Below, in pieces: positions 7,071-15,563 of a stretch of DNA of 35,487 nt (its first letter is position 1; every line of letters starts with the position of its first letter). The position numbers were made by a program, and so were the translations under genes. Source of the DNA: Anaerolineales bacterium HSG25 (GTDB lineage: Bacteria; Chloroflexota; Anaerolineae; 4572-78; J111); contig JAUCGA010000057.1 of NCBI GenBank assembly GCA_030377865.1, positions 1-35,487 of the forward strand, given 5' to 3'. The notes below the pieces were generated by a model. That model did not search any database, was not told where the DNA came from, and worked only from the letters and a program-made list of their open reading frames with translations.

Positions 7071-7105
7071 AAAAAGCCCGTTGATACATTATCAACGGGC
7101 TTTTT
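7071..7105. terminator. Bidirectional terminator between the TfoX-domain gene and ftsH
   Basis: AAGCCCGTTGATA-cat-TATCAACGGGCTT is a 13-bp stem flanked by an A run on the left and a T run on the right. It can stop ftsH on the minus strand (20 bases after its stop) and the plus-strand gene as well. Confidence 0.9.
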
Positions 7106-7124
7106 GGTTTATTGTTATATTTCG

Positions 7125-8921
7125 TTAAGCAAACATGGCGTTAAACTCTTGAGCATCTAATGTCTCATCACGTAGTAGGCGTTGGGCAATCTCCTCAAGC
7201 AAATCCCGATTATCGGTTAATATCTGTTTGGCCTTGCCGTAAGCAGTGTGAATAATTCGGCTGACTTCCTTATCAATCTCAACTGCAATCGATTCGCTAT
7301 AGTTTCTCTGCTCGCCAATCTCTTTGCCTAAAAAGACCATCTCTTCCTTTTCACCAAAGATTAACAGGCCTAGTTTTTTGCTCATACCATATTGAGTAAT
7401 CATCGCACGAGCCAGTTTGGTCGCCTTGTTCAGATCGTCGCTGGCTCCGTTGGTAATCTCATCAAAGATAATCTCCTCGGCGGCTCGTCCACCGAGCATG
7501 GCGACGAGGTCAGCCTCAAATTTTTCTTGATTTTTCAGATAACGCTCGTCAGGCAGAGGAATAACATAACCACCGGCCATGCCACGAGCTACAATGCTGA
7601 CTTTTTGTACCGTGTCACAGTCGGGAATCATTTTCATGACTAACGCGTGTCCGGCCTCATGATGGGCGATAACTTTGCGCTCTTTTTCGGGGATGACTCG
7701 GCTTTTACGTTCTGGGCCAGCAATCACTTTTTCAACCGCTTCTTGAATTTCAGACATGGAGATCTGTTTTTGATTGCGTCGTGCGGCCAAAATTGCGGCC
7801 TCATTAACCAGATTTTCGATGTCGGCTCCGACAAAACCGGGGGTTTGTTTGGCGATGACTTGCAAATCTACATCGCTGGCTAACGGTTTACCTTTGGTAT
7901 GAATCTCTAAAATCTGGGTACGCCCTTTACTGTCGGGACGGTCTAGGATGACACGGCGATCAAAGCGTCCCGGACGCAGTAGGGCAGGGTCAAGAATATC
8001 GGGTCGGTTGGTGGCGGCCACAATAATGACGTTTGTGTCGGTTTCAAACCCATCCATCTCGACCAAAATCTGGTTCAGGGTTTGTTCCCGCTCGTCATGA
8101 CTACCGCCTAATCCGGCTCCACGATGGCGACCAACTGCGTCAATCTCATCCATAAAGATGATACATGGGCTGTTTCGTTTGGCTTGGTCAAACAGGTCAC
8201 GTACTCGACTTGCTCCAACACCAACAAACATCTCCACAAATTCGGAGCCGGAGATGCTAAAGAAGGGGACTCCAGCCTCGCCGGAAATCGCTTTGGCGGT
8301 TAAGGTTTTGCCACAGCCGGGCGGCCCGACCATCAACATGCCTTTGGGGATGCGTGCCCCCAATGAGATGAACTTCTCTGGCTCACGTAAAAACTCAACA
8401 ATCTCGGCTAACTCCTGCTTGGCTTCATCAACTCCGGCCACATCATCAAACGTGACGGTCGGTTTGTCGCCGGTAAACATTTTGGCTCGACTTTTACCAA
8501 AACTGAGCGCCTGATTACCTGCGCCCTGTGCCTGACGTAAAATAAAGAAGAAAAAGCCCCCAATTAAGATGAGTGGCAACAGGGTAGTTAAAATTGTCAC
8601 CCAACCGTCCCAAGCACTGCGGGGGGTGATAATGATTTTGATGGTGGACAACTGTTCGGCACTTACTCCTAACTGTGATAGGGTTTCGACCATGCCGATG
8701 TCTGACTCTTTGTGGGTTACGCTTTCAGTACCATCGGTCAAGGTGATTCGGACTTCTTCTTGGTCGATGGTGATGGTCTCAATTTTGCCATCGTTGGCTA
8801 GACGGCCCACTTCAGAAAGACCCATAATGGGAACTGGCTCGGTTTGTAAGACAAAGAAAATATATATAAAACCGACAATGCCGATTATTGAGATAATGAT
8901 AAGACTACTTGAACGTTTCAT
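7125..8921 (-). CDS. ftsH: ATP-dependent zinc metalloprotease FtsH
   Basis: A membrane-anchored AAA+ protease that degrades misfolded membrane proteins and regulatory proteins. The 598-residue chain has two transmembrane segments (about 8-25 and 108-127) around an extracytoplasmic domain. The AAA module has Walker A GPPGCGKT (199-206), Walker [12 protein letters not shown] (253-263) and the second region of homology ([21 protein letters not shown]). The M41 peptidase domain has the zinc motif HEAGH (421-425). It lacks the long C-terminal tail of E. coli FtsH. It is monocistronic, with a good promoter and an AGAGGATAG ribosome site. Confidence 0.98.
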   Translation of the reverse strand: MKRSSSLIIISIIGIVGFIYIFFVLQTEPVPIMGLSEVGRLANDGKIETITIDQEEVRITLTDGTESVTHKESDIGMVETLSQLGVSAEQLSTIKIIITPRSAWDGWVTILTTLLPLILIGGFFFFILRQAQGAGNQALSFGKSRAKMFTGDKPTVTFDDVAGVDEAKQELAEIVEFLREPEKFISLGARIPKGMLMVGPPGCGKTLTAKAISGEAGVPFFSISGSEFVEMFVGVGASRVRDLFDQAKRNSPCIIFMDEIDAVGRHRGAGLGGSHDEREQTLNQILVEMDGFETDTNVIIVAATNRPDILDPALLRPGRFDRRVILDRPDSKGRTQILEIHTKGKPLASDVDLQVIAKQTPGFVGADIENLVNEAAILAARRNQKQISMSEIQEAVEKVIAGPERKSRVIPEKERKVIAHHEAGHALVMKMIPDCDTVQKVSIVARGMAGGYVIPLPDERYLKNQEKFEADLVAMLGGRAAEEIIFDEITNGASDDLNKATKLARAMITQYGMSKKLGLLIFGEKEEMVFLGKEIGEQRNYSESIAVEIDKEVSRIIHTAYGKAKQILTDNRDLLEEIAQRLLRDETLDAQEFNAMFA

Positions 8922-8965
8922 AAATGACTATCCTCTATGGTTTGGTGAGTATTTAAACATCACAA

Positions 8966-8994
8966 ACTATACCATGTGCTACAGGCGGAGTCAA
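8966..8994 (-). promoter_or_regulatory. ftsH promoter
   Basis: On the minus strand TTGACT (-35, 8994-8989) and TATAGT (-10, 8971-8966) are separated by 17 bases, about 45 bases upstream of the ftsH start. Each hexamer differs from the sigma-70 consensus at one position. Confidence 0.75.
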
Positions 8995-9345
8995 AATATT
9001 AGCACATGGTATTTTACAGTGGGATAGGCTTTGGAGTCCTAACATTACTCTTGCGCGCTAAGATTAGAAACTGAATAATTGAATGAAATCGGCTTCTCTC
9101 AAGAGTTTTTATCCTATATACAGTGTGCTATCAAAAAATATATTACCATATATAGGGCAATTATCCTGTTTAAACTGTTACTGTGCAAAGGTGATGCTAA
9201 GTAACTGTTCAAAAGTTTTGCGGACTTATCTCCTCCGAGGTATGTAGTTTTCCTCGGAGGAACTCCGCCTGTTTTGTCGAATGATTTCGTTGTGTGGTAC
9301 AATGAGAAATTGTTTGTAAATTTGTAACTAAAAAAGGTGATATGT
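8995..9345. other. Intergenic region with hairpin and DUF368 promoter
   Basis: No gene is supported here. A 9-bp perfect stem CCTCCGAGG/CCTCGGAGG (9232-9260), with an outer GCGGA/TCCGC helix (9220-9224, 9264-9268), lies upstream of a probable plus-strand promoter: TTGTCG (9274-9279), 18-base spacer, TACAAT (9298-9303). The hairpin could end leftward transcription or act as a regulatory fold. Confidence 0.55.
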
Positions 9346-10332
9346 ATGAAGAACGAAACGAAACAAAATGAGGGTACACCACAGAATGAGCGTACCCTGA
9401 AAGATTATGCTGGCATTACTGTTCGCGGCTTTGCGATGGGTAGTGCCGATGTCGTGCCGGGAGTATCTGGTGGAACGATGGCCTTTATTTTAGGCATTTA
9501 CGAAGAGTTAATCGATTCGATTAAGACCTTTACCATGCCCGATACCATCAAAAAACTACTCCAGTTTGATGTAAAATGGGCCATTGCCGAACTACCGTGG
9601 CGCTTTTTGTTAGCTCTTGGTATCGGTATTATCTTGGCGGTTGTGATTATGGCTCGTCCGTTGGAGTGGCTATTAGAAAATCAACCAGTCATGTTATGGT
9701 CATTTTTCTTTGGCCTAATTGTAGCTTCTATTATTGTCGTGCGTAACCGAGTGACTGTTTGGAATGTGCAGACATACATCGGTTTGGTGGTAGGTACGAT
9801 TTTTGGTTATTTGGTAATCACGCTCGTTCCGGTTGAGACTCCCAACACTCCATTGGCGATATTCTTGAGTGGGGCAATTGCGATTTCGGCCATGATTTTG
9901 CCCGGTATATCCGGTTCTTTTTTGTTGGTAATATTAGGCAAATATCAGCAGATTTTGGGCGCAGTGAATGATCGCGATATATTAACCTTAATCTGGTTTA
10001 TTCTGGGCGCGGCGGTGGGGATTGTTACCTTTGCTCAAATAGTCAGTTGGCTCTTTAAGCGTTATGCTGACCAAACTATTTCATTCCTCATCGGCTTGAT
10101 GATAGGCTCCCTGTGGAAAATTTGGCCGTGGAAAGAAACGTTGGAAACCTATACTAAACCAAGTGGGGAGGTGATTCCACTGGTGCAGGCCAATGTAGCG
10201 CCCCCCATGAGCATGGAGTTGGTCTTTGCCATTGTTCTAGCCCTCGTCGGTTTTGGGTTGGTGATTGGTATGGAGCGCTGGGCGGCACAGAATCAGCTAC
10301 CGACTAAAAACAAAACATCTGCATCAAACTAG
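9346..10332 (+). CDS. DUF368 family membrane protein (PopT-like undecaprenyl phosphate transporter)
   Basis: A polytopic membrane protein of the DUF368 family, members of which are reported to return undecaprenyl phosphate across the membrane for envelope polymer synthesis. The signature VRGFAMGSADVVPGVSGGTMAFILGIYEELI is near the N-terminus (split here: GSADVVPGVSGGT is the diagnostic part). A second, half-repeat motif AMILPGISGSFLLVILGKY sits mid-protein. About eight to nine hydrophobic helices follow one another. The ATG at 9346 is chosen (328 residues) because AAGGTGAT lies about 5 bases before it; an in-frame GTG at 9337 is inside the ribosome site. Confidence 0.93.
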   Translation: MKNETKQNEGTPQNERTLKDYAGITVRGFAMGSADVVPGVSGGTMAFILGIYEELIDSIKTFTMPDTIKKLLQFDVKWAIAELPWRFLLALGIGIILAVVIMARPLEWLLENQPVMLWSFFFGLIVASIIVVRNRVTVWNVQTYIGLVVGTIFGYLVITLVPVETPNTPLAIFLSGAIAISAMILPGISGSFLLVILGKYQQILGAVNDRDILTLIWFILGAAVGIVTFAQIVSWLFKRYADQTISFLIGLMIGSLWKIWPWKETLETYTKPSGEVIPLVQANVAPPMSMELVFAIVLALVGFGLVIGMERWAAQNQLPTKNKTSASN

Positions 10333-10333
10333 G

Positions 10334-10513
10334 TAAAAAAGAAGAGAGTGTGGTGGTCAAGATGATGTTACAAACCATGTCATGCTGAGCCGAAGGCGAA
10401 GCATCCCCCCGAATCTACCTAAATTCGGGTAAGAGAGACCCTTCGCAAAAAACGCTCAGGGCGACATGATCTTTTTCAACATCAAGCTGACCACTACATA
10501 AAAAAGAAGAGAG
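10334..10513. mobile_element. MITE family B, copy 1, with 15-bp target duplication
   Basis: A 150-bp element (10349-10498) has imperfect terminal inverted repeats: left TGTGGTGGTCAAGATGATG, right (complement) TGTAGTGGTCAGCTTGATG. Both sides carry the identical 15-mer TAAAAAAGAAGAGAG (10334-10348 and 10499-10513). The interior is largely self-complementary (CATGTCATGCTGAGCCGAAG facing CGCTCAGGGCGACATGATC) and non-coding. The other copy is at 34313-34462 in the opposite orientation. The left duplication starts 2 bases after the DUF368 stop. Confidence 0.88.
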
Positions 10514-10539
10514 GTTCAGCTTTTTGCTGAACCTCTCTT
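10500..10539 (-). terminator. Terminator of the pentapeptide lipoprotein gene
   Basis: A 14-bp stem AAGAGAGGTTCAGC/GCTGAACCTCTCTT with a T5 loop is followed on the minus strand by CTTTTTTA. The distal part coincides with the right-hand 15-bp duplication, so the MITE inserted at the very end of this terminator. Confidence 0.88.
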
Positions 10540-10569
10540 TCGGCTAATCAATGCTCGTAAGAACGGCAA

Positions 10570-11814
10570 TCATTCCTCCAAAACAATCCCCTCCGGCCAA
10601 AGTGTCCAACCGTCGTACTGCACCTGAGACAAATCAGCCCCCTCCAGATTGGCCCAACTGAGGTTAGCTCCCCGTAGGTCTGCATCGTACAATTTAGCCC
10701 CCGAAAAATCGGCCCAGCGCAAATCTAGCTCCCAACTGCCTGTATGGATTACAGTCCAGACAATAAACCATTTCTCATCCATCTCGGTAAACACATCAAG
10801 TTTGGATCGTCGTAAATCAACATTGGTTAAGTCGGTATTACTAAATTTAGCCCGTTGTAGTTTCGCTCCTTGCAACGTCCCACCACTTAAATCAGCGTCA
10901 GTTAGGTTGATGCGATACAGGTCAGCTTGACTTAAGTCAGCCTGCCGAAAGTTAGCCCCGATTGCGTCGGTGTCTCGAATAACCGCTTGATGCAAAATCG
11001 CCCCCTCAAACATGGCTTCATTTAGAATCGACGCGCTCAGATTGGCTCCATTCAGGTTGGCTTGACTTAAATCAGCGCCGCTCAGGTTGGCCTGACTTAA
11101 ATCAGCGCCACTTAGATTGGCTCCGACCAAGTTCGCCTGACTGAGATTTGCCATGTGCAGATACGCGCCATGTAAACTGGCCTGACTCAAGTCAACCTGA
11201 GCCAACTCTCGCCCGACTTGTTGATGGTTGATAATCTCCCACTCTAACCGCCAACGCTCATCTAATACGGTTGTATTGCCGAGATGCGCCTCACTCAATG
11301 CCACCTGATATAAGTTTACTTCCTTTAGTTGTGCCCCATGTAAATTGGCCTGAGCTAGATTAGCTCGGCTTAAATCAGCCCCACTCAAATCGGCTTCGCT
11401 CAAATCAGCCCCGCTTAAATCAGCTTGATACAAAATCACATCACTCAAATTAGTCTGATTAAGATTCGCCCCACTTAGATTAGTTTGTTGCAAATCGAAT
11501 CCCGTTAAATCACGCCCACTCAAATTGGCCTGACTAAGATTCGCCCCACGTAGATCAAGCGAATCAAGATCAACATGGCGTAAATCGAGCTGACGACAGG
11601 CCGGTGGGCAATTAGCCGGAAGCACAACCAAGGTTGGCAGAGGAGTCGGTGTGACCTGCGGAGTCGGCATGATGGGGGTTTTGACTAGCTTCAAACCCAC
11701 CGTTGGAGCCGAGGTACTGGTCGGTGGTATGGGCGTGGCAACCTCAGTCGGTTGAGTTTGGCAACTGATGAGCGTTAGCCACAGTATCAATAATAGAAGA
11801 ATCTGTTTTGTCAT
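10570..11814 (-). CDS. Pentapeptide-repeat lipoprotein
   Basis: From MTKQILLLLILWLTLISC (414 residues) there is a signal peptide with lipobox LISC; the lipidated cysteine is Cys18. A Thr/Pro-rich linker (about 22-65) leads to a C-x3-C motif (CPPAC) and then long A(D/N)LSx-type pentapeptide repeats forming a right-handed beta-helix. The repeats are interrupted twice by Trp-rich segments (LDERWRLEWEII and MDEKWFIVWTVI). The end (YDGWTLWPEGIV) is the typical C-cap. It is exported and membrane-anchored; binding partner and role are unknown. It lies 57 bases downstream of the PBP gene and probably shares its transcript. It is paralogous to the gene at 21934-23238. Confidence 0.9.
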   Translation of the reverse strand: MTKQILLLLILWLTLISCQTQPTEVATPIPPTSTSAPTVGLKLVKTPIMPTPQVTPTPLPTLVVLPANCPPACRQLDLRHVDLDSLDLRGANLSQANLSGRDLTGFDLQQTNLSGANLNQTNLSDVILYQADLSGADLSEADLSGADLSRANLAQANLHGAQLKEVNLYQVALSEAHLGNTTVLDERWRLEWEIINHQQVGRELAQVDLSQASLHGAYLHMANLSQANLVGANLSGADLSQANLSGADLSQANLNGANLSASILNEAMFEGAILHQAVIRDTDAIGANFRQADLSQADLYRINLTDADLSGGTLQGAKLQRAKFSNTDLTNVDLRRSKLDVFTEMDEKWFIVWTVIHTGSWELDLRWADFSGAKLYDADLRGANLSWANLEGADLSQVQYDGWTLWPEGIVLEE

Positions 11815-11871
11815 AATCTGTTGTACTACTTTTATCTCACTAACCTTGTGAGTAATCAATTGGGAAGAGCG

Positions 11872-14451
11872 CTACTCAACCACCCGAATAGTTTGTTTAC
11901 CAGAACGGATCTCATTACCATTAACATCAAGCCCAATCGCTTCAAAATTATAATTACCCGGTTTTAATTGCCATAAGATATGGCTCCCCTCAGTCAGTTT
12001 TTCTCCATTGACAAACAAGGAAACTGTTTTAAGTTGAACCTCATTGGCTGGCCGGACGGTAACGTCAATTTTTTGTTTTTCTAATGGAATATTAGCCACC
12101 AATCGAAACACGGCTCCTTGGTCGGGGCTTAAAAAAATTAACGGGTTTTGTTTCGTTTCATGTGGTTCGGTTGATACCTGTATCGTCGTTTCCATGCCAT
12201 TTGCCGAACATAAGGGAGAGTAAGCTCTAGGCGGTAATGGTACGCCATTGGTTATGGCCCACTCTTCAGCCTCAGTCGGATATTGAGTTATATCGAGAAA
12301 TGTTACAAATTCCAGAGGACAACCTTTTCCGGCTCGTAAGCCATTACGGCGGTCGATGGCAATTTTCTGATGCCAATTATCTGTTTTGTGTGGCTCTGTG
12401 CCGTTAATAAATAGTTCATTGATAGTATGCGGACATGTTGTTTGATAAACGGTATCTGTTAGTAAATAATCGTTATCTTCAACCATTATATCATTTTTCT
12501 GATAAGGTAGTAATCCATTTTCGCGACAAACCTTTTTTTCAGTGAATCCGGCAGGTTTTGTGAATTCTCGCACCGGACGGCCTTTGTGCAAAATCTCCAT
12601 CATATCGTGCCAAATTGGAGCCGCTCCCGTTACTCCAGAGACGTTCCGCATGGGTTCGTTGTCAGCATTACCCGTCCAAACTCCGACTACCAAATCGGGA
12701 GTATATCCAACTGTCCAATTGTCCCGCCAATCTTGAGTCGTGCCAGTTTTTGCCGCGGCCGGTCGGCTTAATTTTAAGGGACTACCCGCTCCAAACGTCG
12801 AGCGTCGGGCATGGTTATCGCTTAAAATATCGGTGATGAGATAAGCTGTTTCTGCATGTATAACCTGTTCTTGCGGGTTATTATCAGCCTGCCACTCATA
12901 AACTATTTTTCCAGTACGGTCAGTGATACGCGTAATTGTTACAGGTTCGATTCCTTGCCCCCCATTGGCAAAAGTAGCGAATGATCCGGTCAATTCGAGC
13001 AGACGTACCTCTCCCCCACCAAGCGTTAGAGCCAAACCAAACTCCCGATGATCAAAAGTGGTAATGCCCATACGCCTAGCCAAATCAATCATGGCCTTTA
13101 GCCCTACGTAATCAAGCACTTTAACCGCTACCAAATTGTAGCTACTAGCTAAACTTTGACGCAGTAACACTGGGCCTCGCCAGGTACGGTCATAATTTTC
13201 GGGAGCATAAGGGTTGCCTTCTTTGGTCACAAATGCAGTCCGAACATCCATCATCATGGTCGCGCCGGTCAACGGTTCATAACTGTAGTTCGAGGCTATA
13301 CTGGGGTCAAACGCGGCCGCATAAGTGATTGGTTTGATAGATGAGCCGGGCTGACGAGTGGACGTGGTAGCATTGACTGCGCCATCGATATCGGGGTCAA
13401 AATAGTCTGGACTACCGAGCATCACCAGTACGTCACCCGAATATGGCTCTAGCACCACCACTGCCGAGTTACGGACATTACGAGGTGGTACACCGTCTCG
13501 CTCTTCCGTTAAGTCGGCCAAACGATACTGAACAATGCGTTGAGCCGCGTTTTGCATGTCTAAATCAAGCGTAGTATGTACTTCTAGTCCCTGACGATAA
13601 ATCGCCTCTAGTCCAAAACGCCGCTCCAATTCACCCCGAATATACATTACAAAATGGGGTGCTTTGATAGGGAACGGTATTGCGGCATACCCAAGTTTCT
13701 CACGTTGAGCGCTATTCGCCGATTCGTCAGTAATATAGTTACCCTTAACCATTAAATCTAAAACGATACGTTGCCGTATTTTGGCCGCATCTAAATTTTC
13801 TAAGGGATTATAATTGGCTGGACTTTGAGGCAAACCAGCTAACATGGCACATTCAGCCAAGTCGAGTTCTGCGGCATGTTTACCAAAATAGGTTCGACTA
13901 GCGGCCTCAATACCGTAGGCTAAATTGCCATAGTAGGTTTCATTCAAATACAGAGTTAAAATTTCGTCTTTGCTGTAGCGGCGGGCGATACGCCAGGCTA
14001 AAATGGCTTCACGTAATTTACGAGTTAGACTAATTTCACGACGTTCATCTGGTGTGAGCAGTAAATTACGGGCCAATTGTTGGGTGATAGTACTGCCACC
14101 ACTTAGAACTTCTCCTCCCTCAATATTGATATAGATAGCTCGAATAATTGCCCATATATCGACTCCCGGATTTTGATAAAAGGTTGCATCTTCTGTAGAA
14201 ATCGTAGCATTACGGCAAGATTCTGGTATATCAGTTAGTTTGAGTGGTGTATGAAGCCCTTGGTGTGGGTCGGTAATTTCATACAACAATGTACCATGTC
14301 GGTCATAAATTTTAGTTGATGGAGCGGTAGTATGATTGTATAATTGATTAGGATCGGGTAGATCGACTAACAAAATTTGCCATATCAAAATAAGACAACC
14401 AGCGAGTATGATTAACGATAAGATTGTAATACGTTTGAAATATCGAGTCAT
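11872..14451 (-). CDS. Bifunctional penicillin-binding protein (transglycosylase/transpeptidase, PbpC-like)
   Basis: Class A PBP that polymerises and cross-links peptidoglycan. ATG 14451 is chosen (859 residues) because AGGAGA precedes it by about 5 bases; the frame is open 26 codons further up without a start signal. One N-terminal membrane helix lies at 8-28. The GT51 domain (about 45-220) contains STEDATFY (Glu87) and GGSTITQQLARN. The transpeptidase has SSIK (370-373), SYN (437-439) and KTGT (568-571). The C-terminus (about 770-859) resembles the BiPBP_C domain of PbpC (FLSPDQGAVFRLV). No alpha-2-macroglobulin gene, the usual pbpC partner, is adjacent. Confidence 0.93.
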   Translation of the reverse strand: MTRYFKRITILSLIILAGCLILIWQILLVDLPDPNQLYNHTTAPSTKIYDRHGTLLYEITDPHQGLHTPLKLTDIPESCRNATISTEDATFYQNPGVDIWAIIRAIYINIEGGEVLSGGSTITQQLARNLLLTPDERREISLTRKLREAILAWRIARRYSKDEILTLYLNETYYGNLAYGIEAASRTYFGKHAAELDLAECAMLAGLPQSPANYNPLENLDAAKIRQRIVLDLMVKGNYITDESANSAQREKLGYAAIPFPIKAPHFVMYIRGELERRFGLEAIYRQGLEVHTTLDLDMQNAAQRIVQYRLADLTEERDGVPPRNVRNSAVVVLEPYSGDVLVMLGSPDYFDPDIDGAVNATTSTRQPGSSIKPITYAAAFDPSIASNYSYEPLTGATMMMDVRTAFVTKEGNPYAPENYDRTWRGPVLLRQSLASSYNLVAVKVLDYVGLKAMIDLARRMGITTFDHREFGLALTLGGGEVRLLELTGSFATFANGGQGIEPVTITRITDRTGKIVYEWQADNNPQEQVIHAETAYLITDILSDNHARRSTFGAGSPLKLSRPAAAKTGTTQDWRDNWTVGYTPDLVVGVWTGNADNEPMRNVSGVTGAAPIWHDMMEILHKGRPVREFTKPAGFTEKKVCRENGLLPYQKNDIMVEDNDYLLTDTVYQTTCPHTINELFINGTEPHKTDNWHQKIAIDRRNGLRAGKGCPLEFVTFLDITQYPTEAEEWAITNGVPLPPRAYSPLCSANGMETTIQVSTEPHETKQNPLIFLSPDQGAVFRLVANIPLEKQKIDVTVRPANEVQLKTVSLFVNGEKLTEGSHILWQLKPGNYNFEAIGLDVNGNEIRSGKQTIRVVE

Positions 14452-14571
14452 GTTAATCTCCTGAAAGTTTATAAGGTTACTTGAATCATACTCATAATCG
14501 GTAACAAGTGCCCGACCACAAGCCAACAATTCTCCAACAGATTTGATGACGAATGGAATGGCTACTCTAAA

Positions 14572-14605
14572 AATAAAAAGCCTACTAAGATAAACTCAGT
14601 AGGCT
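14572..14605 (-). terminator. Terminator after the alpha/beta hydrolase operon
   Basis: The stem AGCCTACT/AGTAGGCT (14579-14586, 14598-14605) is followed on the minus strand by an interrupted T run (CTTTTTATTTTT). It begins 40 bases after the stop of the hydrolase at 14645. Confidence 0.85.
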
Positions 14606-14644
14606 AAAGGCACTAAAATTTTAGGATTATAAAAATATATTTAG

Positions 14645-15454
14645 TTAACGATGTCGTCGTTTCCATTCCTCTTTTAGTTCAATATTAGATAAATCGTCAC
14701 CTTCGAGGAAGTCTTTTAATAAGCGATTAAATTTAGATGCTTCATCTAGCATGGGAAAATGTTTTGATTCGTTTAAGATAATACGGCGAATATTGCGATT
14801 ATCATATATCCAACCATTATTTATATCACCTGTTGTATCAGGGTCTATAATATCATCTTTTTCACCATAAACAGTTAATAACATTGAATCTTGGAGTTGG
14901 TCAATACTTTGAATACGGCTATGAATATCAAGTTCAGCAACCGATTGCATGCTTATATTAATCGCATCTTTAGATGCCTTTTCCAACTCTTTTTCCACTT
15001 CTTTATGCACAATCCGTTGTCTCCACCACATCATTCGGCTCACTACGGATGTTTCGGTAAAATCAAGCAGTTTACGGCTAATACTGTTTGCCCCAACAGG
15101 TAAACTAATAGCCATAATCTTTTTCGCTCTGTCAGGGTAACGTACGGCATATTCTAGGGCGACACTTGCACCTAATGCATGACCAACGATGGGAGCTTCA
15201 CGAATCCCCATATCATTAACAAAATCGTCAACAAGTGCTACATAATTTGAAACACTATAACGAGATTTAGATTTATCCGAATCTCCAAATCCCCACAAGT
15301 CTAAGGCATAAGTACGGTTTTTATCCGATATAGATTCCATGGTTCGCATCCAATAACGCCACGAGCCAAGCCATCCATGCAAAAATAGGACGGGTCTTCC
15401 CCGCCCAAATGCTTCATAATGAACTAAACCACCATCAATTACAACTGCACTCAT
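14645..15454 (-). CDS. Alpha/beta hydrolase-fold protein lacking the nucleophile serine
   Basis: The 269-residue protein has the alpha/beta-hydrolase fold: oxyanion-hole HGWLGSW (26-32), LDLWGFGDSD (51-60), acid loop GEKDDIIDPD and the His region SKHFPMLDE. The nucleophile elbow reads V-G-H-A-L-G, with Ala93 (codon GCA) in place of the catalytic Ser. The paralogue at 19054 has Ser at the same position. It is therefore a probable non-hydrolytic (pseudoenzyme) or altered-activity member. It is the last gene of the cluster with the response regulator and the AAR-like gene, 109 bases downstream of the regulator, and is followed by a terminator. Confidence 0.88.
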   Translation of the reverse strand: MSAVVIDGGLVHYEAFGRGRPVLFLHGWLGSWRYWMRTMESISDKNRTYALDLWGFGDSDKSKSRYSVSNYVALVDDFVNDMGIREAPIVGHALGASVALEYAVRYPDRAKKIMAISLPVGANSISRKLLDFTETSVVSRMMWWRQRIVHKEVEKELEKASKDAINISMQSVAELDIHSRIQSIDQLQDSMLLTVYGEKDDIIDPDTTGDINNGWIYDNRNIRRIILNESKHFPMLDEASKFNRLLKDFLEGDDLSNIELKEEWKRRHR

Positions 15455-15563
15455 TCGTTAACCTATTGTTATAAAGTGCGTTCATAAAACAAACCAAGAT
15501 ATTTGAGTACCACTTGTACTAAAACTAACGCTAATGGCGTTCAAATTGGTATAAACGGTAATG

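Noticed and set aside
9114..9302. 62-codon minus-strand open frame between ftsH and the DUF368 gene
   Set aside because: It overlaps the DUF368 promoter and a hairpin and has no ribosome site or family resemblance.
10534..11600. Regular sequence periodicity suggestive of a CRISPR or tandem repeat array
   Set aside because: The 15-base periodicity is that of pentapeptide repeat codons within a real protein; spacers and constant repeats are absent.
14452..14529. 26-codon N-terminal extension of the PBP
   Set aside because: The AGGAGA ribosome site and the membrane anchor following MTRYFKR mark the start at 14451.
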